A DNA stretch of 6,641 nucleotides from Chloroflexota bacterium (GTDB lineage Bacteria; Chloroflexota; Anaerolineae; B4-G1), in contig QMOE01000134.1 of assembly GCA_003648125.1 (NCBI GenBank), forward strand, positions 1 to 6,641, in the 5' to 3' direction. Below the pieces are notes generated by a model that was not told the DNA's origin, ran no database searches, and worked only from the letters and a program-made list of their open reading frames with translations. This document shows, one piece after another, positions 1 to 6,077 of the stretch. The translations under genes and the position numbers were made by a program. Every line of letters starts with the position of its first letter. The stretch's first letter is position 1.

Positions 1-1458
1 CGTGGCAAAGCGGAATTCCGGCGTCGGGACGCCGTTCTCTCGCAGCCAGACCATCGCCTGCGGCTCCAGGGTTGGGAGGTTGGGGAATTGGGGAATTGGG
101 GAATTGGGACTTGCAGGCTTGCAGATTTGCAAACTTGCAAACTTGCTCATCCCCGCCAACGCCGCGACCGCCCGCTCGCCGGTGCTAAAGTTGGGAATGG
201 AGCGTTCTTGCAGATAACCAACCGCCTCACTCACAATCTGGTGCGGTAGGAAGGCAGCCACTATCGGCGTATCAGCCTGCTCCGCCGCGTCGCAGACCCC
301 GCGTGCCAGCGCCAGCGAGTCGAGATACGGCGTGGCAATGTTCAGCGCCAGGAGCGCGTCGTACTCCTCCGCCAGGGCCAGCAGCGTCTTACGGTATCCC
401 TCTTCCGTGCCCTCCACCGTCAGATCAATGGGATTCTTGAACGCGCAGTGGGCAGGCAGGAACTCGGCCAGCTTTTCTTTCGTCGCCGGGCCGGGTTCGA
501 CCACATCCAACCCGACCTCCTCGGCCCGGTCGGTGGCCAGCACGCCCGGCCCGCCGGAATTGGTCACGATGGCAACGCGCCGCCCTCGCAGACGCGGCAC
601 GTGGACGAAGGCTTTGCACAGGTCAAACATCTCCTCGATGGTGTGCACGCGGATAGCGCCGCACTGGCGCAGAGCCGCGTCGTAGACAGCGTCCGCGCCG
701 GCGAGCGAGCCGGTGTGCGAGAGCGTCGCCCGCCGCCCCGACTGCGTCCGGCCCGCCTTGATGACGACCACCGGCTTGCGCGCCGCACACTCGCGCACCG
801 CCTGCATAAACTCGCGCCCGCCAGAAGCACTCTCAATATAGAGTGCCACCACCTGCGTCTCGACATCGTCGGCCAGATAGCGCAAAAAGTCAATCTCGTT
901 CAGGTCGGCACCGTTGCCATAGCTGACGAATTTTGATACGCCCAGCCCAAACTCTTTGGCCCAGGCCATCACGACGCCCCCCACAGCACCGCTCTGGGCG
1001 ACAACGGCCACGCTCCCAGCCGGCGGGTGGGTCTCCAACGTGGGGTAGAGGCGATGGCTGGTGTTGATGAGGCCAGCGCAGTTGGGGCCGATGAAGCGAA
1101 CGCCGTGCTTTTCGGCCACCCGCCTGATCTCGGCCTCGCCCGCGTCGTTGCCGACCTCGGAAAAGCCGGCCGTGATGATGACGGCTGCCCGCACGCCGGC
1201 CCGCCCGCAATCCTCCAGCACACTCGGCACAGTCGAGGGCGGCGAGACGATGACGACCATGTCCACCGGCTGCTCAATCTTGGCCACGGCGTCATAGCCC
1301 GGCACGTCGAACGCGCCCTGCGCTTTGGGGTTGACCGCAAAGATGCGCTCGTAGCCACCTGCTAACATCTTGCGGATCAGTTCCCAGCCGATCTTGCCTT
1401 CAGAGGTAGAGCCAACGACGGCGACGCCGCGCGGGTAGAAGAGACTATGTAGGCTCAT
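1..1458 (-). CDS. ADP-forming acyl-CoA synthetase (acetyl-CoA synthetase alpha-beta fusion), C-terminally cut by the window
   Basis: Converts an acyl-CoA plus ADP and phosphate to acid, CoA and ATP (reversible), in the cytoplasm. 486 codons are open from ATG 1458 to the window edge with no stop, so the gene continues beyond base 1; fused members of the family are usually about 700 residues. Visible order: Rossmann CoA-binding domain (GVAVVGSTSEGKIG at residues 11-24, GPNCAG 124-129), succinyl-CoA-ligase-like part with QSGAVGG (155-161), the SHTGSLAG motif (247-254) whose His248 is the expected phosphohistidine, and TNSGGPG (299-305). The ATP-grasp (beta) part only begins, at about residue 465. 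A GGAG ribosome binding site at 1468-1465 lies 6 nt before the ATG. Oddity: residues about 438-463 are encoded by an 8-bp tandem array and join the alpha and beta parts. Acyl substrate cannot be told; the ior genes nearby make aryl-acetyl-CoA plausible. Confidence 0.93.
   Translation of the reverse strand, partial: MSLHSLFYPRGVAVVGSTSEGKIGWELIRKMLAGGYERIFAVNPKAQGAFDVPGYDAVAKIEQPVDMVVIVSPPSTVPSVLEDCGRAGVRAAVIITAGFSEVGNDAGEAEIRRVAEKHGVRFIGPNCAGLINTSHRLYPTLETHPPAGSVAVVAQSGAVGGVVMAWAKEFGLGVSKFVSYGNGADLNEIDFLRYLADDVETQVVALYIESASGGREFMQAVRECAARKPVVVIKAGRTQSGRRATLSHTGSLAGADAVYDAALRQCGAIRVHTIEEMFDLCKAFVHVPRLRGRRVAIVTNSGGPGVLATDRAEEVGLDVVEPGPATKEKLAEFLPAHCAFKNPIDLTVEGTEEGYRKTLLALAEEYDALLALNIATPYLDSLALARGVCDAAEQADTPIVAAFLPHQIVSEAVGYLQERSIPNFSTGERAVAALAGMSKFASLQICKPASPNSPIPQFPNLPTLEPQAMVWLRENGVPTPEFRFAT
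72..146. repeat. 8-bp minisatellite inside the acyl-CoA synthetase gene
   Basis: Two adjoining arrays with the same 8-bp period. On the plus strand 72-109 reads TTGGGAGG, then TTGGGGAA three times, then TTGGGA; 110-146 reads CTTGCAGG, CTTGCAGA, TTTGCAAA, CTTGCAAA, CTTGC. The total is 75 nt, i.e. 25 codons, so the synthetase frame is kept, although loss or gain of one unit would shift it. The encoded stretch is low in complexity and rich in Pro, Asn, Ser and Gln, unlike the conserved sequence on both sides. It lies in the linker before the ATP-grasp part, where length is usually tolerated. Confidence 0.9.
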
Positions 1459-1486
1459 TGAATACTCCGGTAAAAACAGGAGGCGT

Positions 1487-1518
1487 AACTCTCCAACACA
1501 GTAACTTTTGTGAGAGTT
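1487..1518. other. Imperfect inverted repeat in the leader of the acyl-CoA synthetase gene
   Basis: AACTCTC at 1487-1493 and GAGAGTT at 1512-1518 are perfect 7-bp arms with an 18-nt spacer; CACA (1497-1500) and TGTG (1509-1512) could extend the stem as an alternative pairing. It sits in the 81-nt gap between the broken toxin gene and the synthetase start, on the 5' side of the synthetase ribosome binding site. It could be an operator or a weak transcript end for the toxin unit. A T-run on the minus strand (1476-1472) follows the arms only after about 10 nt, so it is not a classical terminator. Confidence 0.3.
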
Positions 1519-1539
1519 GGCAACAATCGAGAGAGGAAA

Positions 1540-1764
1540 CTACTCATTTACTGTCGTGACGTGTGGATACCTTAGAATTTTGTCATCGGACGTCACAAGC
1601 GAACATCCCAATACTCTCGCCGTAGCTACGATGATTTGATCCGCAGGGTCACGATGAAATTCGCCAGGAAGCCGCGTTGACTCTATTGCAATTTCCGGGG
1701 TCAGTTCAAGCAATTGAATACCAGGATAGCTCAGAGCCTGCTCAAACCATTCTTCTATGAGCAT
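1540..1764 (-). pseudogene. vapC: VapC-family PIN-domain toxin, C-terminal half, separated by a frameshift
   Basis: This 74-residue frame carries the second half of a PIN-domain ribonuclease: EEWFEQAL and a helix, then RDPADQIIVATAR (38-50) with the third acidic residue, and VTSDDKIL (57-64) with the fourth. It overlaps the N-terminal half by 10 nt in another frame. Its first ATG (1764) has no recognisable ribosome binding site, and the sequence on the two sides reads as one normal VapC of about 130 residues if one base is restored near 1765-1768. The simplest reading is an inactivating single-base deletion or a sequencing error. Restart at this ATG, with the two halves assembling, is possible but unproven. 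Confidence 0.8.
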
Positions 1765-1934
1765 GGTAGCTTGAGCCGTCCATACTCAACAAGCTTGGCT
1801 ACCTCCCAACACGAAATAACGCTCACGCCAATCACATCAGGCTCATTAGCCGTAATAGCTTTTTCTTGAGTTTCAGTCAGTTGCTCGTCACCGTGCGCCC
1901 ACCAAACCCAGATATGCGTGTCGAGGATGATCAT
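1755..1934 (-). pseudogene. vapC: VapC-family PIN-domain toxin, N-terminal half, ends early by frameshift
   Basis: 59 residues starting MIILDTHIWVWW, with the first catalytic acidic residue (Asp5) and the second in SCWEVAK (Glu44), as in VapC ribonucleases that cut tRNA or rRNA in the cytoplasm. The chosen ATG (1934) overlaps the antitoxin stop as ATGA, the usual coupling in vapBC pairs; an ATG 15 nt further upstream is in frame but less likely. The frame stops at TAG 1757-1755 just after GRLKL, where an intact VapC would go on into the helix found in the next frame. This half lacks the remaining acidic residues, so it should not be an active nuclease by itself. Confidence 0.82.
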
Positions 1935-2146
1935 TTCAGCACAGCCCAATCGTTTTTGGCAACATCTTCAAAAGGAGCAATGTAAAGAATCGGCTTGCCG
2001 CGCAACGGGTAACGCCCGTGACGCCTCGGAGCACTCTGTCGAGTACGCATCGTGACTTTGACTTTATCACCTGGGCGGAAAGGCAGCCCACGAATGACGA
2101 GTGTTCCATCACCAGAGACGATTGTTTCTGCGTGGTAAGTTTGCAT
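1931..2146 (-). CDS. Small antitoxin of the VapB type, paired with the VapC toxin
   Basis: 71 residues. The first third (MQTYHAETIVSGDGTLVIRG) resembles a short beta-rich DNA-binding or dimer region followed by LPFRPGDKVKVTM; the tail (YPLRGKPILY, PFEDVAKNDWAVL) resembles the toxin-wrapping end of antitoxins found beside PIN toxins, where PLRG...PFE...DW is a recurring pattern. The family name is from memory and position, not from a strong motif. The expected role is to bind and neutralise VapC and to repress its own promoter. Start ATG 2146 is preceded by GAGGTG at 2157-2152 with 5-nt spacing. The stop overlaps the toxin start by 4 nt. GC content of the module is near 50%, against roughly 65% in the flanking metabolic genes, which suggests separate acquisition. 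Confidence 0.75.
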   Translation of the reverse strand: MQTYHAETIVSGDGTLVIRGLPFRPGDKVKVTMRTRQSAPRRHGRYPLRGKPILYIAPFEDVAKNDWAVLK

Positions 2147-2225
2147 AGCTTCACCTCATATATCTTGCTCCGTGCCGTGTCCACACAAATAGTATGGTAG
2201 CACAAAACACACAAAACATCAACAT
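2147..2225 (-). promoter_or_regulatory. Leader of the antitoxin-toxin unit
   Basis: The 79-nt gap between iorB and the antitoxin gene is AT-rich. It holds the GAGGTG ribosome binding site (2157-2152). A weak -10 candidate TACTAT lies at 2194-2189 on the minus strand, with a poor -35 candidate TTTTGT at 2216-2211, 16 nt apart. No clear hairpin terminator for the ior operon is seen here, so read-through into the toxin-antitoxin unit is possible. The promoter call is tentative. Confidence 0.3.
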
Positions 2226-2822
2226 CTAGTTCCTGGCAAAGGCATCAAGCCCCGCCTGGAACGCAAAGCGGTTGCGCTCTGCGCCCCTCTTCCACCGCGT
2301 CTGCACCAGGTTAGCCACTTGGGACGGGTCCAACATTTCTCCCAATGGAGTGTGGCCCAGCGCTGCGCCCAGCACGTAGATGTTCGCCGCTACAGGCGCG
2401 CCCTCGTAAAGCGGCAAGTTCTCAGGGGCCAGATAGTGCATCCTGCCTCCCGCCTCCTGCACCTGCTTCCGTACCTGCGCCAGCGTGGGATAGTCCGCCT
2501 TGCCCAGCATGACGGCTGTCGGCGCCCAGACGTGACCGAAGAGGAGAAAGTCGCCACCCGGCTTGATAAAGCGCACCGCCTTGAGCGCTTCCGACCGCTC
2601 CATCGCTATCACCAAATCGGCCCCTCGCTCCGGGATGTTTGGCCCGCCGCCCTCGCGGCCCAATCGCAGCCGCGCCTTGACCGCCCCACCCCGCTGGGCC
2701 ATACCTCTAGTCGGGTAAAAGCTGACCGGAATCTCCTGCCGCGCAGCCGCCCCGGTGATGAGATCGCCAATGGTCAGAACGCCCTGTCCGCCGACGCCGA
2801 CGAGATAAATATCGTACTTCAT
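2226..2822 (-). CDS. iorB: Indolepyruvate:ferredoxin oxidoreductase, beta subunit
   Basis: 198 residues, the usual length for IorB, matching the gamma-type domain of 2-oxoacid:ferredoxin oxidoreductases. The start of the chain YDIYLVGVGGQGVLT holds the typical GVGGQG loop (residues 9-14); YPTRGMAQRGG (36-46) and the ADLVIAMERSEAL segment (68-80) are also family features. It pairs with IorA to oxidise arylpyruvates with CoA, reducing ferredoxin, in the cytoplasm. ATG 2822 is preferred over an in-frame start 15 nt upstream for two reasons: it overlaps the iorA stop as ATGA, and a GGGAGG ribosome binding site at 2835-2830 lies 7 nt before it. It is the last gene of the four-gene operon. Confidence 0.93.
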   Translation of the reverse strand: MKYDIYLVGVGGQGVLTIGDLITGAAARQEIPVSFYPTRGMAQRGGAVKARLRLGREGGGPNIPERGADLVIAMERSEALKAVRFIKPGGDFLLFGHVWAPTAVMLGKADYPTLAQVRKQVQEAGGRMHYLAPENLPLYEGAPVAANIYVLGAALGHTPLGEMLDPSQVANLVQTRWKRGAERNRFAFQAGLDAFARN

Positions 2823-4726
2823 TTCACTGCCTCCCACTCGATGGCGTCAAGTTTGCAGACCTGGGCGCAGAGACCGCAGCCGTAACACAGAGCGGGGTCA
2901 ATGAGGATGGTTCCCTCCCCCAAACTGATGGCCGGGCAGCCGGTGACGATAACGCACCGCTTGCACAGAGTACATTTTTCGGGGATCACTTGGACCTTGC
3001 CCGCCGCAAGTCCCCGCCGCTGCGCCTGAATGGCGCACTCTTGGCGGGCCAGCACCACTTTGACGCCGGGCAGTGTCAGACATTGCTGGATGGTCTCGGT
3101 GGACGATTCCAGGTCAAAGGGATCAATGAGGAAAAATTGCTCCACTCCCAGCGCGGGGATGAGTCTGGCAAGGTCCACCCGATGGCTGCCGGGCTGCTGG
3201 AACGCTTCGTCGGTGCCGGGGTTGACTTGCATGCCCGTCATACTGGTCCAGCCGTTGTCCATGACGATCAGCGTCAGCGGAGTTTGGTGCTGCACCGCGT
3301 TGACCAGACCGGGGATGCCGCCGTGGAAAAAAGTGGAATCGCCGATGGTGGCAATGACGGGCGTCTCAATACCACTGTGGACGTACCCCTGGGCCAGACT
3401 GACGCTGGCGCCCATCGCCACCTCGGTCCAGACGGTGTGGAACGGCGGGTTCATCCCCAGAATGGTGCAGCCGATGTCGCCCGTCACCATCACCTCGTCC
3501 CGCTTGAGCTTTAGATTCTTGAGGGCCTGGTTGAGCGCCATAAACGTCCCTCGGTGGGGACAGCCAGCGCAAACGGTGATGGGGCGCGCGGCGGCCAGTT
3601 GTTCCGCTACGTCAGAAACCTGGTTTTTTTCAAAAAACCTGGTTTCTTTAACCCCCAGCGCCTCGCCAACACCGCGCACAACCTGTTCCACACCGTACTC
3701 GCCGCTCCGGCTGAACGTGCCGTCCAACTTGCCGATGATGCGGCCCTCGAAACCAAGCCGTTGCGCTTGGACGTAGATGCTCTTTTCCAGATGCGGTTCC
3801 AGTTCCTCCAAGACCAGGATGGTGTCGCAGTGATTGAGCAGCGCGCGCACCTCCTCCGCCGGGAATGGATGGGTCGCCACGACGCGCAGCGTAGAAGCCG
3901 GGGTTTTCTCCAAAATCTCAAACCCCTCTTCCAGATAAGCGGCCGCCACACCAGACGCGACAATGCCCAACCCGCCTTTATCTGTAGGGCGGGTTTCCAT
4001 ACCCGCCGATGGAGCCAGTTGCAGCTCGTTCAGCCCCATCTCGCGGATAATTTGCCCCGCTCGCTCCAGCCGCGCGATCAGGTCGCGGTGCTGGTTGATG
4101 CAAATAACCGATCCCGCTTTGGTGTATTTGGCAATATCACGCTCTAAAATCACCTTCCGCTGCTCTGGCGGCGCCGGCTCCTCGACCTCCACCGGAGCGT
4201 GGGCATCGGCGATGGCGGTCACCAGCCGGACGAATACCGGGCTGCCCGTCTGCTCGGAGAGATCGAAAGCGACCTGCACCAGCTTGTAGGTCTCCGCTAC
4301 AGACGCCGGTTCCAGCATCGGCAGGTCGAACATGGCCGCATACAGGCGCGAGTCCTGCTCGCACATCCCCGCGCTGACGCCCGAGTCATCGGCCACATAG
4401 ATCACCAGGCCGCCGTTGACGCCCGAATAGGCGATGGAGTAGATGGCATCCGCGGCCACGTTCAGACCAGACATTTTCATCGTACACAGCGCCCGCTGAC
4501 CGGCCCAGGCCGCGCCGGCCGCGATCTCAAAGGCCACTTTTTCGTTAGTGCTCCACTCGACGTGGCGGCCCGGCAAATCCATCCGCAGCAGGCTGGTCAG
4601 TGCGCCGGTGGATGGCGTGCCGGGGTAGCCGGTGGCGACTTGAACCCCGGCCCGCAATGCGCCCAGGGCGAGAGCCTGGTTGCCGGTGAGAACGCGGATT
4701 GGCGGGATTGGCGGATTTTTGCTCAT
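2819..4726 (-). CDS. iorA: Indolepyruvate:ferredoxin oxidoreductase, alpha subunit
   Basis: 635 residues, near the family norm. With IorB it converts indole-, phenyl- or hydroxyphenyl-pyruvate plus CoA to the aryl-acetyl-CoA, CO2 and reduced ferredoxin. Order: pyrimidine-binding domain (ATGYPGTPST 31-40, NEKVAFE 61-67), middle domain from about 252 (GLGIVASGV), and TPP domain from about 384 (CAGCPHRGT 386-394, GDIGCTILG 416-424, GDSTFFHGG 462-470, DNGWTSMTG 490-498). The C-terminal ferredoxin part has Cys 585, 588, 591, 597 and Cys 614, 617, 620, 624, enough for two [4Fe-4S] clusters; the last Cys is followed by Lys instead of the usual Pro. ATG 4726 follows the upstream stop by 7 nt. Oddities: residues 240-251 and 360-371 are encoded by palindromic repeats at the two inter-domain linkers, and residues 4-10 by a short tandem array. 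Confidence 0.95.
   Translation of the reverse strand: MSKNPPIPPIRVLTGNQALALGALRAGVQVATGYPGTPSTGALTSLLRMDLPGRHVEWSTNEKVAFEIAAGAAWAGQRALCTMKMSGLNVAADAIYSIAYSGVNGGLVIYVADDSGVSAGMCEQDSRLYAAMFDLPMLEPASVAETYKLVQVAFDLSEQTGSPVFVRLVTAIADAHAPVEVEEPAPPEQRKVILERDIAKYTKAGSVICINQHRDLIARLERAGQIIREMGLNELQLAPSAGMETRPTDKGGLGIVASGVAAAYLEEGFEILEKTPASTLRVVATHPFPAEEVRALLNHCDTILVLEELEPHLEKSIYVQAQRLGFEGRIIGKLDGTFSRSGEYGVEQVVRGVGEALGVKETRFFEKNQVSDVAEQLAAARPITVCAGCPHRGTFMALNQALKNLKLKRDEVMVTGDIGCTILGMNPPFHTVWTEVAMGASVSLAQGYVHSGIETPVIATIGDSTFFHGGIPGLVNAVQHQTPLTLIVMDNGWTSMTGMQVNPGTDEAFQQPGSHRVDLARLIPALGVEQFFLIDPFDLESSTETIQQCLTLPGVKVVLARQECAIQAQRRGLAAGKVQVIPEKCTLCKRCVIVTGCPAISLGEGTILIDPALCYGCGLCAQVCKLDAIEWEAVK
2830..2835 (-). 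promoter_or_regulatory. Ribosome binding site that fixes the iorB start
   Basis: GGGAGG at 2835-2830 lies 7 nt before ATG 2822, inside the last codons of iorA. It supports the ATGA-overlap start over the in-frame start 15 nt upstream. Confidence 0.7.
3614..3647. repeat. Palindromic element inside iorA (CCTGG type)
   Basis: Arms 3614-3629 and 3632-3647 are inverted copies of 16 bp with a single mismatch (T3621 against T3640) and a 2-nt loop, so the RNA or single strand could form a long hairpin. The gene reads through it in frame as the KETRFFEKNQVS peptide (residues 360-371), a charged, non-conserved piece just before the TPP domain. The A/T-rich composition differs from the GC-rich gene around it. 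I remember similar elements inside proteins of Chloroflexota, but cannot check it here. Confidence 0.85.
3969..4007. repeat. Palindromic element inside iorA (GGCGGGT type)
   Basis: GGCGGGT (3988-3994) and ACCCGCC (4001-4007) form a 7-bp stem with a 6-nt loop. A further inverted copy AACCCGCC at 3969-3976 can pair instead with GGCGGGTT (3988-3995). The gene reads through it as GMETRPTDKGG (residues 242-252), just before the conserved LGIVASG start of the middle domain. The 18-nt block 3980-3997 recurs exactly at 6581-6598 in the non-coding leader of the operon, which shows that this is a repeated element and not just gene sequence. Confidence 0.85.
4694..4717. repeat. Short 8-9 bp tandem array at the N-terminal end of iorA
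   Basis: GCGG(G)ATTG-like units occur three times in a row on the plus strand (4694-4701, 4702-4710, 4711-4717). They encode PPIPPI at residues 5-10, ahead of the conserved VLTGNQALALGAL start of the family. The array may have lengthened the N-terminus; the units are few, so chance cannot be excluded. Confidence 0.5.
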
Positions 4727-4733
4727 TTGCTAA

Positions 4734-6077
4734 TTACTCCTCTAGCGTGGGCAAAAACTGCGCCCCACCCGGCTCGGCCACGATCTCCCCCTGCCACAGG
4801 ACGCGCCGCCCGCGCTGAAAGGTCGCCTCCGGCCAGCCCAGCACACTGCGTCCCTCGTAGAGCGTGTACCCGGCGTGCGAGTGCTGGTTTTCGGCGCGGA
4901 TGGTGAACTCGCGGGTAGGGTCAAAGATGACCAAATCGGCATCAGAGCCAACGGCGATGGCGCCCTTCTTGGGATAAAGGCCAAAGATGCGAGCCGGGTT
5001 CTCACACAGCACCTGCACCAATCGCACCACGCTGATGCGCCCGCTGTTCACGCCGCCATCGTAGACCAGCGGCAGCAGCGTCTCGATCTGGGGAGCGCCA
5101 AAGGGCTGCTCCAAAAAATCGCCATCAACGTCTTTGTGCTTGGGAGCGTGATCGGTCGCCACCGTCTGGATGACGCCCTCGGCCAGCGCGTCCCACAGAC
5201 CGGCCCGGTCGGCGGCGGTGCGGATGGGCGGGCCGATCTTGGCTAACGCGCCCCGTTCTTTGAGGATGTCTTTGGTCAGCGTGAGATACTGGGGACAGGT
5301 CTCGGCATAGACCGGCAGCCCGGCCTGCTGCGCCTCGCGGATATGGCGCATGGCGCGGGCGGTGGTGTTGTGCGCGATATAGAGCGGGCACTCCATCACC
5401 TCGGCCATACGGATGGCGCGAAAGATGGCTTCCTCCTCCATCGCCGCCGGGCGGGTGAGGTTATAAGAGTTGGCGGAGGCGTCAGGCCCGGTGAGGTACT
5501 TGTCCTCCAAATAATCAATCGCGCCGCCGTTCTCGGCGTGAACCATCGCCATACCGCCCAGGCCGGCCAGCATATCCATCGCTTTGGCCAGGTGGTAATC
5601 GTCGGTGGTCCAGCCTTGCTTGATGTAGGGCATAAAGAACTTGAAAGTGCGCACGCCCATCTCAAACACCTGGGGCACGTCCTGCAACTGTTTGGGCGCC
5701 TCGAACATCCCGCCGTGCAGGCCAAAATCGAGCAGCGAGTTCGCCAGCCCGTCCTCCAACATCTCCTCGACCTTTTGCACTAAATTGTCGCCGGTGCGAG
5801 CGTAGGCATAGTGCAAGAGCGTCGTCGTGCCGCCGTAGGCCGCGACGCGCGAGCAATCTTGCACGCTGTCCAGGTAGACGGGGTGAACGTGTACGTCAAT
5901 GATGCCGGGAAAGATATACTTGCCGGTGACGTCTATCACCTCGCGGGCCACCTCGCGCGGCAGGTTCGGTTCGACGGCGGTGATGGTCCCGCCGCGCGCG
6001 CCCACATCGGCGCGACGAATGTGCTCGCCGGTGACGACGACGCCGCCGGTCAGTAACAGATCAAATTGTTGTTTCAT
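4734..6077 (-). CDS. Dihydropyrimidinase / D-hydantoinase-type cyclic amidohydrolase
   Basis: 447 residues, close to the family length of about 450-480. It hydrolyses a cyclic amide (dihydropyrimidine, hydantoin or a related ring) to the N-carbamoyl acid in the cytoplasm. The full binuclear metal set is visible: His63 and His65 in DVHVHP, Lys146 in TFKFFMPY (the residue carbamylated in this family), His180 in MVHAENG, His236 in YIAHNTT and Asp309 in ATDHAPK. The composite beta-sandwich ends are present: the N-terminal DLLLTGGVVVTG and the C-terminal GSDADLVIFDP. ATG 6077 is chosen over the TTG at 6080 because GGAGGG (6091-6086) lies 8 nt upstream. It overlaps the thioesterase gene by 17 nt, and its final GAG GAG codons serve as the ribosome binding site for iorA. 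Exact substrate is unknown; allantoinase or another amidohydrolase role is possible. Confidence 0.9.
   Translation of the reverse strand: MKQQFDLLLTGGVVVTGEHIRRADVGARGGTITAVEPNLPREVAREVIDVTGKYIFPGIIDVHVHPVYLDSVQDCSRVAAYGGTTTLLHYAYARTGDNLVQKVEEMLEDGLANSLLDFGLHGGMFEAPKQLQDVPQVFEMGVRTFKFFMPYIKQGWTTDDYHLAKAMDMLAGLGGMAMVHAENGGAIDYLEDKYLTGPDASANSYNLTRPAAMEEEAIFRAIRMAEVMECPLYIAHNTTARAMRHIREAQQAGLPVYAETCPQYLTLTKDILKERGALAKIGPPIRTAADRAGLWDALAEGVIQTVATDHAPKHKDVDGDFLEQPFGAPQIETLLPLVYDGGVNSGRISVVRLVQVLCENPARIFGLYPKKGAIAVGSDADLVIFDPTREFTIRAENQHSHAGYTLYEGRSVLGWPEATFQRGRRVLWQGEIVAEPGGAQFLPTLEE
4737..4742 (-). promoter_or_regulatory. Ribosome binding site of iorA, made from the last codons of the upstream gene
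   Basis: GAGGAG at 4742-4737 is also the last two Glu codons of the hydantoinase-type gene, directly before its TAA stop, and lies 10 nt before the iorA ATG. Ribosomes finishing the upstream gene would stop on the iorA signal, so synthesis of the two proteins is probably coupled. Confidence 0.7.

Noticed and set aside
72..146. CRISPR array
   Set aside because: Units are only 8 bp, directly joined and without spacers; it is a minisatellite inside a coding sequence.
448..936. Plus-strand frame of 162 codons
   Set aside because: It lies opposite the well-supported acyl-CoA synthetase, and its Arg/His/Ala-rich product matches no family I recognise, as expected of antisense frames in GC-rich genes.
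1755..1770. Programmed ribosomal frameshift making full-length VapC
   Set aside because: No slippery heptamer or clear downstream stimulator is visible at the frame change; a base loss or sequencing error is simpler.
1936..2214. Alternative minus-strand frame of 92 codons over the antitoxin
   Set aside because: It is in another frame, lacks a ribosome binding site and shows no recognisable pattern, while the 1931-2146 frame has a strong site and an ATGA overlap with the toxin.
3030..3776. Plus-strand frame of 248 codons
   Set aside because: Fully antisense to iorA, with a composition typical of a shadow frame and no ribosome binding site. The neighbouring long plus-strand frames (2319-2885, 3554-4147, 4199-4906) fail for the same reasons.
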